A DNA stretch of 55,968 nt from Alphaproteobacteria bacterium (GCA_017479985.1 JAFVBL010000009.1:1-55968), one strand, 5' to 3'; shown: positions 25,937 to 35,395, counted from the first letter of the stretch. The notes: generated by a model not told the origin, from the letters alone. Made by a program: numbers and translations.

Positions 25937-28126
25937 TTATGCGGCATTTGCCATCGGGGCAGGATTCAATTCTTCTAACACTTCCTTTTTGAGCGTAACG
26001 TTATCTGCCTTGCCGGTTGCAAATACCGGTAATTTGTCGTGATATAATATCACACGCGGCAGATAAAGCTCGGACATTCCGTTTGCCTTAACATAATCGT
26101 GTAACAGAGAAGATGTGACCTCTCTATTGTTTGTTACCAAAACAATCTGTTCGCCTTTACTTTCGTGCGGAATAGCCACTACGCCGTAGTTGTATTCGTT
26201 TGACATCTCTTTTGTGGCATCGATAACCATATCCAGAACGGCGTTTAAAGAAACCATTTCGCCGCCGATTTTGGCAAAGCGTTTGATGCGGTCTTTAATT
26301 GTAAAGAAGCCGATTTCATCAATATCAACCACGTCACCCGTATGATACCAACCGTTTTGCGGCGGAACCAAAACCCCCGGATTATCCGGCATATAGTAGC
26401 CAAGCATAACGTTCGGACCTTTGACACACAGTTCACCGCCTGTTTCTATGCCGTCAACCGGCTCAATGCGATATTGCATACCCGGCAGTAATTTGCCGAT
26501 AGAGCCGAATTTGTTGAAAATACCGTTGTTTGCCGTCATTACCGGTGCACATTCGGTCGAACCGTAGGCTTCCATCATACGAATACCGCAATGCTCCATC
26601 CACATACTGCGCGTATCGGCTTTTGCCGCTTCACCACCGGAATACATCAGGCGTACATTATGGAAATCGTAAGGGTGAGCTATTTTGGCGTAACCGCGTA
26701 AAAACGTATCCGTACCAATCATCAGGGTTGCACCGAGTTCGTACACAAGTTCGGCAACAATGCGGTAATGCAACGGAGACGGATATAAAAACAGTTTAGA
26801 ACCCTGAAACAGCGGAAACAGCATACCGACCATCAGACCGAAACTGTGAAACATCGGCAGAGCATTAAACAATAAATCTTTGTACGTAATGGTTTGTATG
26901 GCTGCCAATTGATTAACGTTTGCAATCAAATTTGCGTGGCTCAGCAGTACGGCTTTCGGCGCCCCTTCTGAACCGGAGGTAAATACAATAACCGCCTTTT
27001 TATTGCCGCCGATTTTATGCGGAATATACTTGACTTTATAGCTTAAAAAAGCGCAAATTTTGGTCCAGAGGGACATCTTCTTGGCAAGTTCTTCCAAATA
27101 TACGATTTTGACGCCGGCCTTTTCCATTTCTTCAACGGCGGTTTCAAGTTTGCCCTTGATAATAAAGGTTTTTGAGGTGATAACGGTTTTAATCAAGGCT
27201 GTTTTGCACATTGAAACCATATTTTTGGCACCGACGGAAAAGTTAATCATTACCGGTGTGCGTTCAAATGCGGATAGGCCGAAAAATGTGCATACGGTGG
27301 CAATGGCATTTGGTAACAGAACACCGACATTTTCATCGTGAGCCGTGAATTTTTTAAATGTCCGTCCCAACGCAAAAGCCGCAACAATGATATCCTTAAA
27401 CGATTTTTGTTTGCGATTGATGTCTTCAATAATGCGCGGTCGTTTTGAAAACCAACCGGTACGCGAATAAACTTTGGCGGTTTTCATCAGTTGAGCAAAT
27501 AATGAAATATTTTTATCGTAATTTATCTCAAAGCCCATTTCACGCAAAATCATATACACTTCATTGCTGATATGGTCGCGTTGACGGCGCAGTTCGTCTT
27601 TGAGTTTAAAACTGCGCGGTTTACCGACATAAATACGCATTTTCGGCAGCGGACGATGCGGCAGATGCCCTTTTGTTTTTGAAAAATAACCGTATTGCGG
27701 ACCGTCAATCCATACCGGAATCAGCGGGGCCTTAGATTTATCTGCTACAAGTCCCGGTGCTTCGTAAATTTTCATCAATCCGCCGTCTTCGGTAATACGT
27801 CCTTCGGCAAAAATAACAACCAAGCGTCCTTCATCGACTTTGGCAATCAGCTTTTTAATATCGCTCGGTTCAATAGGATTAAACTGAATAACATCGGCGC
27901 GTTGCATTAAAAAACTTATCCAGTGACGGCGGTATAAGTGGCCGTTAAGCGCAAATACCGGATTTCCCGGCAGAAACGCAAACAATAAAATCGGATCGAG
28001 ATAAGAAACGTGATTAACTACATATACGCCTTTTTTCGGCAGTTTATTGACATCAAAATTGAATATACACTTTGCCTTCATCAATTTTAAGATGCATCTG
28101 AGGCAAAATCTGACAAATTCTTTCAC
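25937..28126 (-). CDS. aas: Bifunctional lysophospholipid acyltransferase / acyl-ACP synthetase (Aas type)
   Basis: The 729-residue protein joins two enzymes. The N-terminal PlsC-like acyltransferase (about residues 15-190) has the H39-x4-D44 motif in NHVSYLD and FAEGRITEDG near 109. The C-terminal adenylate-forming domain (about 230-710) has the P-loop FTSGSEGAPKA near 390, YGSTE near 530 and GWYHTGD near 600. The Aas enzyme recycles lysophosphatidylethanolamine in the inner membrane using an acyl group activated by its second domain. The start is a GTG at 28126 with AAAGGGA 7 bases upstream. It is transcribed alone, 86 bp upstream of ssb on the same strand. With MlaC and MlaD it points to active phospholipid upkeep. 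Confidence 0.92.
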   Translation of the reverse strand: MKEFVRFCLRCILKLMKAKCIFNFDVNKLPKKGVYVVNHVSYLDPILLFAFLPGNPVFALNGHLYRRHWISFLMQRADVIQFNPIEPSDIKKLIAKVDEGRLVVIFAEGRITEDGGLMKIYEAPGLVADKSKAPLIPVWIDGPQYGYFSKTKGHLPHRPLPKMRIYVGKPRSFKLKDELRRQRDHISNEVYMILREMGFEINYDKNISLFAQLMKTAKVYSRTGWFSKRPRIIEDINRKQKSFKDIIVAAFALGRTFKKFTAHDENVGVLLPNAIATVCTFFGLSAFERTPVMINFSVGAKNMVSMCKTALIKTVITSKTFIIKGKLETAVEEMEKAGVKIVYLEELAKKMSLWTKICAFLSYKVKYIPHKIGGNKKAVIVFTSGSEGAPKAVLLSHANLIANVNQLAAIQTITYKDLLFNALPMFHSFGLMVGMLFPLFQGSKLFLYPSPLHYRIVAELVYELGATLMIGTDTFLRGYAKIAHPYDFHNVRLMYSGGEAAKADTRSMWMEHCGIRMMEAYGSTECAPVMTANNGIFNKFGSIGKLLPGMQYRIEPVDGIETGGELCVKGPNVMLGYYMPDNPGVLVPPQNGWYHTGDVVDIDEIGFFTIKDRIKRFAKIGGEMVSLNAVLDMVIDATKEMSNEYNYGVVAIPHESKGEQIVLVTNNREVTSSLLHDYVKANGMSELYLPRVILYHDKLPVFATGKADNVTLKKEVLEELNPAPMANAA

Positions 28127-28299
28127 GGGTAGTCCCTTTCATTAGTTTCTGCATAGTAACTCAGTTTATAACACCGATAAGCGCTTTGTAAAGTAAAACA
28201 CTCCAATAATCAACAAGTCAACAGTATGTAAAAAAGTATATATTTTCAAAATGTTATCCGATTTAATGAGAATTATGTTTATAATTTAGCAAAAATATC

Positions 28300-28342
28300 T
28301 TGTCAAAAAAGCAAAATGCGGATATAGGTTTCCTCAAGGAAA
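28300..28342 (+). promoter_or_regulatory. Promoter and 5' hairpin of the FadL-like gene
   Basis: TTGTCA (28300-28305) and TATAGG (28323-28328) are 17 bp apart. GTTTCC-TCAA-GGAAAC at 28327-28342 can form a hairpin at the very 5' end of the mRNA, which may stabilise it, as seen for other abundant porin messages. Confidence 0.55.
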
Positions 28343-28384
28343 CTAATGGACAGTTTCCGATGTTTTAATAAATATGGGACGACA

Positions 28385-29683
28385 ATGAAAAAAGTTTTAA
28401 CTTTCACGACGGCACTCGGAGCTGTATTGCTTTCCGCAAATGCGAATGCCGCCGGTTTTCATCTGAGAGAGCAATCTGCCGCTGCTCAGGGTAATGCTTA
28501 TGCCGGAGCAACGGCCGGTGCCGAAGATAACTCTTATGCTTATTACAATGTTGCGGGTTTGACGCGTCAAAAAGGCACGCAGCTGACGATGGGCGGAACA
28601 TATATTGCGCCAAAGGCAACAGCAAAAAAAGTACGCGATAAAGACGGTAAGAGAGATGCAGATGTTGAAAATGTGGTTCACGCCGCTGTTTCGCCGAACA
28701 TCACAATCTCACACCAGATAAATGATAAATGGTTTGTCGGCTTGGCAGGTAACAGCCCGTTTGGAATGATTACAAAATACGATCACGAATGGGTTGGCAG
28801 TGACCACGGGGTTACATCAGACGTTAAAACAGCGACATTTACACCGATGGCGGCTTATAAGGCAACGGATAAACTTTCGCTCGGTATCGGCGCGCAATTG
28901 CAGTATTTGTGGGCACATTTAACGAGCAGCAGTTCTTCAACGGGTACGGCACACGTTGCGGAAGACGGTCACAGCTGGGCTGCGGGATATCAGCTCGGCG
29001 CATTGTATGAGCTTAACGACAGCACGCGTTTCGGTATCGGTTATCGCAGTGAAATTCAGCACAAAATAAAAGGTAAAATGAAGTCTTCCGGCAGTATGCT
29101 TTCTATGGCGCCTGACCCGAAAATGGCAGCTCAGGGTGCATTTATCGACTCTCTTTTGAATCAGCGGATTAAAGTTGATTTGGATACGCCGGCAATGCTT
29201 TCTTTCGGTGCTTATCACGATATTAACGACCGTTGGGCGATTATGGCGGAATATCAACGTGTATTCTGGAGTTCGTTTCAGGATTTGACGTTTAAGAGCC
29301 GTAGCGGGAATAATAAACCGGGATATAATTATATTGCTACCGTTAAAGAAAATTGGCGTGATACAAACTTTTATTCAATCGGTACAAGTATAAAACTTGA
29401 TGAACAGTGGAAGTTACGTTTGGGTTTTGCATACGACCAGAGTGCCGTGCGCTATCAGCATCGTACGCCGCGTATTCCGGATACCGATCGTTTTTGGACG
29501 ACCGTCGGTTTAGGATATCAGTATAATGAGCACTTGAGCTTTAATATGGCGTATACTTACATCAATGCACGCAAGGCAAGTTTGGATACCGGATTGACCG
29601 GAAACGATGACGGACGTCACGTTCACGCGGAATATCATAATTCGATTCAGGCGTTTGCGTTCGGATTATCGTACAATTTTTAA
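28385..29683 (+). CDS. OmpP1/FadL-family outer membrane transporter
   Basis: The 432-residue beta-barrel has a signal peptide cleaved after about residue 22 (SANANA) and the family N-terminal hatch GFHLREQSAAAQGNAYAG with the NPA-like YYNVAGL turn. Alternating strands follow throughout, and it ends in phenylalanine (GLSYNF), the BAM signal. FadL proteins carry long-chain fatty acids or other hydrophobic compounds across the outer membrane. ATG 28385 is used because the signal peptide begins there; an upstream ATG at 28346 would add an unlikely extension. The gene has its own promoter and terminator. The substrate is unknown; the nearby aas may use fatty acids. Confidence 0.93.
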   Translation: MKKVLTFTTALGAVLLSANANAAGFHLREQSAAAQGNAYAGATAGAEDNSYAYYNVAGLTRQKGTQLTMGGTYIAPKATAKKVRDKDGKRDADVENVVHAAVSPNITISHQINDKWFVGLAGNSPFGMITKYDHEWVGSDHGVTSDVKTATFTPMAAYKATDKLSLGIGAQLQYLWAHLTSSSSSTGTAHVAEDGHSWAAGYQLGALYELNDSTRFGIGYRSEIQHKIKGKMKSSGSMLSMAPDPKMAAQGAFIDSLLNQRIKVDLDTPAMLSFGAYHDINDRWAIMAEYQRVFWSSFQDLTFKSRSGNNKPGYNYIATVKENWRDTNFYSIGTSIKLDEQWKLRLGFAYDQSAVRYQHRTPRIPDTDRFWTTVGLGYQYNEHLSFNMAYTYINARKASLDTGLTGNDDGRHVHAEYHNSIQAFAFGLSYNF

Positions 29684-29713
29684 CCTTTATTTCATGAAAT
29701 TCTCTTTTTTAAG

Positions 29714-29756
29714 AGAAGAAAACGCTTCGAATAAAATCGGAGCGTTTTTTGTTAAT
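29714..29756 (+). terminator. Terminator of the FadL-like gene
   Basis: AAAACGCTTCGA and TCGGAGCGTTTT pair and are followed by TTTGTT. Confidence 0.8.
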
Positions 29757-29757
29757 A

Positions 29758-29788
29758 TAAAAACCGCCGGATTTTTCCGGCGGTGATA
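29758..29788 (-). terminator. Terminator of cysS
   Basis: ACCGCCGGA and TCCGGCGGT pair around a short T loop, with a T tract on the minus strand (29764-29757). Confidence 0.75.
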
Positions 29789-29801
29789 TTTTGCTCTGAA
29801 T

Positions 29802-31178
29802 CTACGCCTTTTTCCACGTTGTACCGGTCGGCGAATCCTCTAAAATTATGCCGCGTTCTTTGAGTTGGCTGCGGATTGCATCGGCGGTTGCCCAATCTCT
29901 GTTCTTTTTGGCTTCCGCACGTTTTTGAATCAGTGTTTCAATCTCTGCCGCTTCATCATCGTTTTCGCCTTTAAACCAAGTTTCAGGCTCATTATACAGC
30001 AGACCGAGCATATATGCGCTTGCCAACAATTCGGACTTCAAAACCGAACGTTCTTCGGCGTTTTCCGCCTTATTCAGATTATTGACCGTTTCGTGTAAAT
30101 AGGAGAGGGCGAGCGGTGTATTTAAATCATCGGCAAGAGCCTCAATAATTTTCGGGTTCGGCTGCGCTTTAACCGTCGGCACATCAGCATTTTTAAGCAG
30201 AGCGTTGTAAAATTTATCCAAAATACCTTTGGCATTTTGCAGACCTTCAAACGTAAAGTTAAACGGCTGATGATAATGTGTGGTCAAAAACAGCAGACGC
30301 AAAGCCTCTGCCGGTGCTTTTTGCAACACTTCTTCCACCGTATAAAAGTTGCCGAGAGATTTTGACATTTTCACACCGTCAATCATCAACATACCGGTAT
30401 GAACCCAATAGTGCGCAAAATTTGTTCCCGGAAACGCCCCGCACGATTGCGCCAATTCATTTTCGTGGTGCGGAAAAATCAAATCCGAACCGCCGCCGTG
30501 AATATCAAAATCGTTACCGAGCAATTTTGAACTCATCGCCGAGCACTCCAAGTGCCACCCCGGTCGGCCGTAGCCCCACGGACTGTTCCAGCCCGGTTGG
30601 TCCGAATCCGATGGTTTCCACAAAATAAAGTCGGCCGGATTCTTTTTGTAATCGGCGACTTCAATTCGTGCCCCTGCCAACATTTCTTTCATCGAACGGC
30701 CGGAGAGACGTCCGTATGCCGGCATCGAATCGACATCAAACAGAACCTGTTTCTCAGCCTCGTATGCGTGCCCGTTTTCAAGCAGTCTTTTTACCAACTC
30801 AATCATATCGGCAATATATTCCGTGGCACGCGGGCGATAATTCGGTGCCAAAACATTAAGTTTTGCCATATCTTCAATATACCAGTTATAAGTCTGTTCG
30901 GTAATTTCGCGAATAGATTTGCCGGTTTCTTTATGTTTGTTTAAAATCTTATCGTCAACATCGGTTATATTGGAAACATACGTCACGTGTTCTTTGCCGT
31001 AAACATAACACAACAAACGATATAAAACATCATACACCACCGGTGTTTTTGCGTTACCCAAGTGAGCCTTGTCATAAACCGTCGGTCCGCAAACATACAT
31101 ACGTACGTTGCTTTCATCAATCGGCGTAAACGGAATTTTACGTTGTTTTAAAGTATCGTGTAAATATATTTGTGTCAT
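29802..31178 (-). CDS. cysS: Cysteinyl-tRNA synthetase
   Basis: This 458-residue class I synthetase charges tRNA-Cys. It has the zinc-binding Cys in MYVCGPTVYD (C30), the HIGH-type motif HLGN (39-42), the GWHLECSAM zinc region near residue 208, HHENELAQ near 238 and KMSKS near 270. Length is standard. It lies in the same direction as gltX upstream, separated by 59 bp that hold a fragment of a dispersed repeat, so the two are probably separate units. Confidence 0.98.
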   Translation of the reverse strand: MTQIYLHDTLKQRKIPFTPIDESNVRMYVCGPTVYDKAHLGNAKTPVVYDVLYRLLCYVYGKEHVTYVSNITDVDDKILNKHKETGKSIREITEQTYNWYIEDMAKLNVLAPNYRPRATEYIADMIELVKRLLENGHAYEAEKQVLFDVDSMPAYGRLSGRSMKEMLAGARIEVADYKKNPADFILWKPSDSDQPGWNSPWGYGRPGWHLECSAMSSKLLGNDFDIHGGGSDLIFPHHENELAQSCGAFPGTNFAHYWVHTGMLMIDGVKMSKSLGNFYTVEEVLQKAPAEALRLLFLTTHYHQPFNFTFEGLQNAKGILDKFYNALLKNADVPTVKAQPNPKIIEALADDLNTPLALSYLHETVNNLNKAENAEERSVLKSELLASAYMLGLLYNEPETWFKGENDDEAAEIETLIQKRAEAKKNRDWATADAIRSQLKERGIILEDSPTGTTWKKA

Positions 31179-31200
31179 ATTCTTTTATCTTTCCTAAATA

Positions 31201-31228
31201 GATTCTTGGCTCGCGGCCCAGAATGACG
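31201..31228. repeat. Fragment of the GATTCTT...GAATGAC dispersed repeat
   Basis: GATTCTTGGCTCGCGGCCCAGAATGACG between cysS and gltX is in pieces GATTCTTGG, CGCGGCC and CAGAATGACG, matching the ends of repeats at 36404-36440. It is an imperfect palindrome. Confidence 0.5.
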
Positions 31229-31237
31229 TTTAAAAAA

Positions 31238-32560
31238 TTATGCTTTTTGTCCTTTGAGGCGTTTCAGAGCTTTTTCATAACCGATAAGCGGCAGCAGAGT
31301 TTTCAATTCAGGTCCGTTATCGAGAGCGGTTAAAGCCTTGCGAATCGGGTGAAACAGCTCTTTGCCTTTTTTGCCGCTTTGCTGCTTAACCATATTAAGC
31401 CACGCATTGAACGTTTCTTCGTCCCACGGTTCCGGCGGCAAAACAGACGCCGCAATGTCTGTCAGTGTCGTATCCTCCATAATCGGCGTTACTTCTTTAT
31501 GGCAAATATCCGCCCATACTTTGATATCATCAACCACATTCAGATTCGGGCGTACTTCATTCCAAAATTCTTCACTGACTGCAATACGGTCTTTCACCAA
31601 ATCATACGGCATTGAGCGCACAAATTTGGTGTTAAAGTGTTTAAGTTCTTCTTCATCAAATTTCGGCTGAGAGCGTCCGAGTTTTGCAAAATCAAGCGAC
31701 GCTGCCAGTTCATCAAGCGAATAATACGGCTCAATCGCATCGGAAGTACCGAGTTTTGCCAAGAAAGAACAAATAGCCAGAGCTTCAACACCTTCGGCTT
31801 TTAGCTCACGTACACCCAAACTGCCCAAACGTTTGGAAAGTTTTCCTTCTACACCGGTCAACAGCGGTAAATGCGCGAAAGTCGGTACTTTTCCGCCAAT
31901 GGCTTCAAACATTTGAATTTGCGCCGCCGTATTGGTTACGTGGTCCTCGCCGCGCACAATATGCGTTATACCGAAATCGGAATCGTCAATACAGGACGGA
32001 AAGTGATAAAGGTAGCTGCCGTCTTCACGAATAATAATCGGGTCGCTGAGTTTTTCGGCATCGTATTGGCAATGCCCGCGCACAATATCTTCCCATTCTA
32101 TTGTGCCGGCGTTCAGTTTAAAGCGGTAGTGCGGTTTGCGACCTTGTGCCTCAAACTTGGCAATATCTTCCGGTGTATAGCGCAGTGCCTGCCGGTCATA
32201 AATCGGTGCTTCGCCTTTTGCCATCGCCCGTTTACGTTTGATTTGCAATTCTTCAGGTGTGTCATAACAAGGGTAAATACGCCCTTCGGCAATCAACTTA
32301 TCGCGCAACGCATCATAACGCTCAAACCGCGCTGATTGACGTGCTTCTTCGCACCAGTTGAAACCAAGCCACTGCAAGCTTTCACGCATTGCATCTTCAT
32401 ATTCTTTTTTGGAACGGGCAAAATCCGTATCATCAATGCGGAGCATAAATCTGCCCTCCAATTTTTTGGCCAAGAGCCAGTTAAAAAGCGCCGTACGAGT
32501 GTTGCCGATATGCATAAATCCGGTCGGACTCGGCGCAAATCTTACTTTGATTTCTGACAT
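31238..32560 (-). CDS. gltX: Glutamyl-tRNA synthetase
   Basis: This 440-residue class I enzyme attaches glutamate to tRNA-Glu, and perhaps to tRNA-Gln if GatCAB is present. It begins EIKVRFAPSPTGFMHIGNTR with HIGN at 17-20. It contains WEDIVRGHCQYD near residue 135, the VRGEDHVTNT segment and KLSKR near 240. It is slightly short for the family (460-490). Alphaproteobacteria often carry two GltX paralogues, so this one may have a narrower tRNA choice; that cannot be judged here. Confidence 0.97.
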   Translation of the reverse strand: MSEIKVRFAPSPTGFMHIGNTRTALFNWLLAKKLEGRFMLRIDDTDFARSKKEYEDAMRESLQWLGFNWCEEARQSARFERYDALRDKLIAEGRIYPCYDTPEELQIKRKRAMAKGEAPIYDRQALRYTPEDIAKFEAQGRKPHYRFKLNAGTIEWEDIVRGHCQYDAEKLSDPIIIREDGSYLYHFPSCIDDSDFGITHIVRGEDHVTNTAAQIQMFEAIGGKVPTFAHLPLLTGVEGKLSKRLGSLGVRELKAEGVEALAICSFLAKLGTSDAIEPYYSLDELAASLDFAKLGRSQPKFDEEELKHFNTKFVRSMPYDLVKDRIAVSEEFWNEVRPNLNVVDDIKVWADICHKEVTPIMEDTTLTDIAASVLPPEPWDEETFNAWLNMVKQQSGKKGKELFHPIRKALTALDNGPELKTLLPLIGYEKALKRLKGQKA

Positions 32561-32689
32561 ATTTTTTTACCTAATTTTGTTGTTTATTTTCGGTATCATA
32601 AAGACTTTACACAACAAATTCAACAGGAAAATTCAAATGTGGAAAAATAAACGAATCACAGAAACAGCGTGCGGATTAAACTCATAACA

Positions 32690-32722
32690 AAACAGAGCCG
32701 TGAAAGTGGTGACGGCTCTGTC
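32690..32722 (-). terminator. Terminator of mlaC
   Basis: AGAGCCGT and ACGGCTCT form a perfect stem. On the minus strand it is followed by GTTTTGTT. Confidence 0.75.
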
Positions 32723-32771
32723 GTATATTTTGAAAATTTGCTCATTAAAGTAAGCCGAAACTCTACATATT

Positions 32772-33443
32772 TTATTGAGCGGTTTTCTCGGCGATTTCTT
32801 TTTCCATATCGGCGGTCAATTCTTTCAAATCGTCCAAAAACCATTCGATATCGTCATCATTATCTTCGTGAATCATTTTATAAAAACGCTCGCGATAAGC
32901 ACGCAAAAACCCGCTTTCCGTAATTTGTAAATCGCGAATCCGGATTTTGCCGTCATTTTTTACCAGACGAAAGACAACGTGTATACCGCCTTTGGAATCA
33001 TCATCGACATTTTTTTCAACCGATTCTATGAAAATTGTGCAATGAACATATTGTGAATCTTTGTCTTTTATGACTTTATCAATCGTATAAGTCACCGCGC
33101 CTCTGTTCAATTTGGTCGGATATACTTTATAGAGGGCCGAAGTATAACTTTTGAATAACTCTTTGTATTTTTCTTGTTGTTCTGGAGTCATTTTACGCCA
33201 ATATTTACCGACAACAAAGCGTGAGGCATAATCCAAATCAACATCATTAAACAGCAATTCATCAAGTTGTGCATATTTTTTTGTGCGGTCCGGCAAGGTC
33301 AGAATTTCCAAAATTTGCTGACCTTTTTGGTCCGTCCATTGACGCGCCTCTTCAGAAGAAAAATCTTCGGCATTGGCCAAAGGGCTGAAAAGTACACAAG
33401 AGAAAAATAGTATAATAAGTTGCAAAAAGTATTTTATTTTCAT
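32772..33443 (-). CDS. mlaC: MlaC-like periplasmic phospholipid carrier
   Basis: This 223-residue protein has a signal peptide ending in LANAED and the MlaC/Ttg2D fold: DELLFNDVDLDYASRFVVGKYW near residue 60, MTPEQQEKYKELFKSY near 85, and a C-terminal GKIRIRDLQITESGFLRAYR segment near 165. MlaC ferries phospholipids between the outer-membrane lipoprotein and the MlaFEDB complex. It lies alone, about 9 kb from the two mlaD genes, and no mlaF/mlaE is in the window. The acidic patch near the C-terminus (HEDNDDDIEW) is unusual. Confidence 0.88.
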   Translation of the reverse strand: MKIKYFLQLIILFFSCVLFSPLANAEDFSSEEARQWTDQKGQQILEILTLPDRTKKYAQLDELLFNDVDLDYASRFVVGKYWRKMTPEQQEKYKELFKSYTSALYKVYPTKLNRGAVTYTIDKVIKDKDSQYVHCTIFIESVEKNVDDDSKGGIHVVFRLVKNDGKIRIRDLQITESGFLRAYRERFYKMIHEDNDDDIEWFLDDLKELTADMEKEIAEKTAQ

Positions 33444-33500
33444 TTCAAAACCTTTATAGTGAATTAAAGCACGATGTACAATATCACAACGGGGAAAAAA

Positions 33501-34709
33501 ATGAAAGCATTTTTTATTTTATCTGTTATCTTTTGTCTGATGCTGCCGCAGGCTGTCGATGCGCAGACGGCACAGAGGGGAATCCGCGACGGTTCGGTGC
33601 AGGTTTTGCCGGTTGTCGCGCCAAAAGAAATCGATGAGGGTTCGACGCTCGATAAGGGTATGCCGGAGGATAAAAATGCTGATTTGATATCGCGTAAGTT
33701 TTATAATCCGGACGTAATTGATACGTATGCAGAGCGTCGTGCGCGTTATGAGTCATCGTTTGAGTCCGGTAATTATGTGGATCGTATCAGAAAACGCGGT
33801 CGTGTTCGCTGCGGTACCAATACGCAGCTGAAATGTTATGCGTATGTGTCGCAAAGAGAATGGGCGGGGATTGATGCAGATTTTTGCCGTGCCATCGCTT
33901 TGGCCGTATTGGGTGATTCCAATAAAATAGATATGCGCAATATAGAAGATGCGGAAGTATCCAAGGCATTGGAAACCGGTAAAATCGATGTGATGCTGAG
34001 CGGTATCCCTTATGCGGCAAAATATGACATAAGAGGCAAACTTATAACAAGCGGTTTGCTGTATTATGACCCGCAACAGTTGATTATTTCTTCAAGCAAG
34101 GGTGAAAAGCCTGAAGATTTTGAAGATAAAAAGATTTGCGTGGCAGAAGATTCGGATTATCAGCGTAATTTTGAAACGTTTAATGCCAAATTCAATCTTA
34201 ATACAAAATCGTTGAAATTTCCGACAATGCGTAAAGCTCGGGAGGCATTTTTGCTCAAACGCTGCGAACTGATGACGGCGGGAGCCGTGTATTTAAACGG
34301 TATGAAACAGGCACTGACGAAAAGTTATATGAATATTGTACCGGAGCCGATTGCAACAACGCCGGTTTATGCGTTGGTACATCAAAACCATATAGATTTT
34401 GCAATTGCGGTAAAATGGATTATCAATGCATTACAGCTTGCGGAACAGTACGATATAAATGCAAAAAATGTTGACTTTTTCCGCGGTCATAACAATGCGG
34501 AAATACGCAATTTGATGGGGGATAATCCGGAGTTGTGGCAAGCTCTGCATTTGCAGCCGAAATGGCTTGATGATGCCGTGCAGATTATCGGCAACTACGG
34601 ACAGATTTATGAACATAATTTAGGCAAAGATTCAGGGTATAATATCAAACGGAAGGAAGGAAATCTGATTAAAAACGGCGGTACGGTATCACCGGATCCT
34701 TTCTTGTGA
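33501..34709 (+). CDS. Amino-acid ABC transporter substrate-binding protein (AapJ/BztA-like)
   Basis: The 402-residue protein has a signal peptide ending AVDAQ, about 85 residues of extension, then a type 2 periplasmic binding fold from RKRGRVRCGTN near residue 96. The end IIGNYGQIYEHNLGKDS matches the AapJ/BztA group of general L-amino-acid receptors. GGGGAAA precedes ATG 33501, and the signal peptide fits this start better than the ATG at 33474. No permease or ATPase genes are adjacent, so it is an orphan receptor or has its partners elsewhere. The long N-terminal extension is atypical for the family. Confidence 0.8.
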   Translation: MKAFFILSVIFCLMLPQAVDAQTAQRGIRDGSVQVLPVVAPKEIDEGSTLDKGMPEDKNADLISRKFYNPDVIDTYAERRARYESSFESGNYVDRIRKRGRVRCGTNTQLKCYAYVSQREWAGIDADFCRAIALAVLGDSNKIDMRNIEDAEVSKALETGKIDVMLSGIPYAAKYDIRGKLITSGLLYYDPQQLIISSSKGEKPEDFEDKKICVAEDSDYQRNFETFNAKFNLNTKSLKFPTMRKAREAFLLKRCELMTAGAVYLNGMKQALTKSYMNIVPEPIATTPVYALVHQNHIDFAIAVKWIINALQLAEQYDINAKNVDFFRGHNNAEIRNLMGDNPELWQALHLQPKWLDDAVQIIGNYGQIYEHNLGKDSGYNIKRKEGNLIKNGGTVSPDPFL

Positions 34710-34814
34710 TATAAGTTTGCCGAAAAACAAATGGCATAAAAAGGAAAAAAAGACTTGATTTATTATAAATAAGAGTGTATTAAACATTTCAGTTTGTGCA
34801 GAACGGCACAAAAT

Positions 34815-34890
34815 AGGGGTATAGCTCAGTTGGTAGAGCATCGGTCTCCAAAACCGAGTGTCGAGAGTTCGAATCTTTCTGCCCCTGCCA
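34815..34890 (+). tRNA. tRNA-Trp (CCA anticodon)
   Basis: A full cloverleaf can be drawn: acceptor AGGGGTA/TGCCCCT, anticodon stem TCGGT/ACCGA with loop CTCCAAA, T arm GAGAG-TTCGAAT-CTTTC, and an encoded 3' CCA. It is followed by a terminator and by partial copies of its own 3' end. Confidence 0.97.
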
Positions 34891-34900
34891 AAAACAACGA

Positions 34901-34930
34901 ACCGCCCCAAAGGGCGGTTTTGGTGTTTTT
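34901..34930 (+). terminator. tRNA-Trp terminator
   Basis: ACCGCCC-CAAA-GGGCGGT followed by TTTTGGTGTTTTT. Confidence 0.85.
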
Positions 34931-35067
34931 GGCAGGGGGACAGAAGATACGAACCCGGCAAGAGAGTTTGACGCCAAGCGAAAGCGAGACGCAGTATCGC
35001 GGTTGCCGATAGGCGATGAGCGCGAAGGAGGAGTGAAACGAAACAATCTTTCTGCCCCTGTCAAAAA
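34931..35067. repeat. Partial copies of the tRNA-Trp 3' end (attachment-site-like scar)
   Basis: A direct copy of the tRNA 3' end (34872-34894) lies at 35045-35067 and matches 22 of 23 bases. A degenerate inverted copy lies at 34931-34956. Direct duplication of a tRNA 3' end is what integration by a tyrosine recombinase leaves behind. The 173-bp spacing is far too short for a live element, so this is a remnant. Confidence 0.6.
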
Positions 35068-35157
35068 TCAGATAAAACCTTGTTTTTACGGGGCTTTTTA
35101 TTTTTTAAAACCTCAAAAATCAAAAACTGCTAATGGCGACTGCTAATAACCTTAATG

Positions 35158-35186
35158 TTGACAGCACCATTTCCACGAGGTGTAAT
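35158..35186 (+). promoter_or_regulatory. Promoter-like sequence before the integrase remnant
   Basis: TTGACA (35158-35163) and TGTAAT (35181-35186) are 17 bp apart. The -10 abuts the ATG at 35187, so any transcript start would fall inside the remnant. Confidence 0.35.
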
Positions 35187-35279
35187 ATGTCTTTATACAA
35201 TAGAGGTTCTTCCTATTACAGCGTTATCAATGTGCCTAAAATGCTTGTGCATATAGCAAACAGCAATTTATCGGATTGA
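35187..35279 (+). pseudogene. N-terminal remnant of a tyrosine recombinase (DUF6538-like)
   Basis: ATG 35187 with GAGG 6 bases upstream encodes 30 residues: LYNRGSSYY followed by NVPKMLVHI. This matches the start of phage and island integrases with the DUF6538 domain, whose consensus is RRGxxYYxRxxVPxDLxxxF. The frame then ends at TGA 35277-35279 and no catalytic domain follows. Next to the tRNA-Trp 3'-end copy, it reads as the residue of an excised or decayed element. Confidence 0.5.
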
Positions 35280-35395
35280 TATCACTAAAGTAATATATCT
35301 ATTTACGGAATTTACTTTTATCGGAAATTCGCGCATAATAAATCCAGAATGCCGTTATGGCATCTGTAAAATACGTATTTTTAAGGAGAAGAACT

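Noticed and set aside
34689..35064. Small minus-strand proteins over the tRNA-Trp
   Set aside because: They are read across the tRNA and its copies; such frames are common annotation artefacts.
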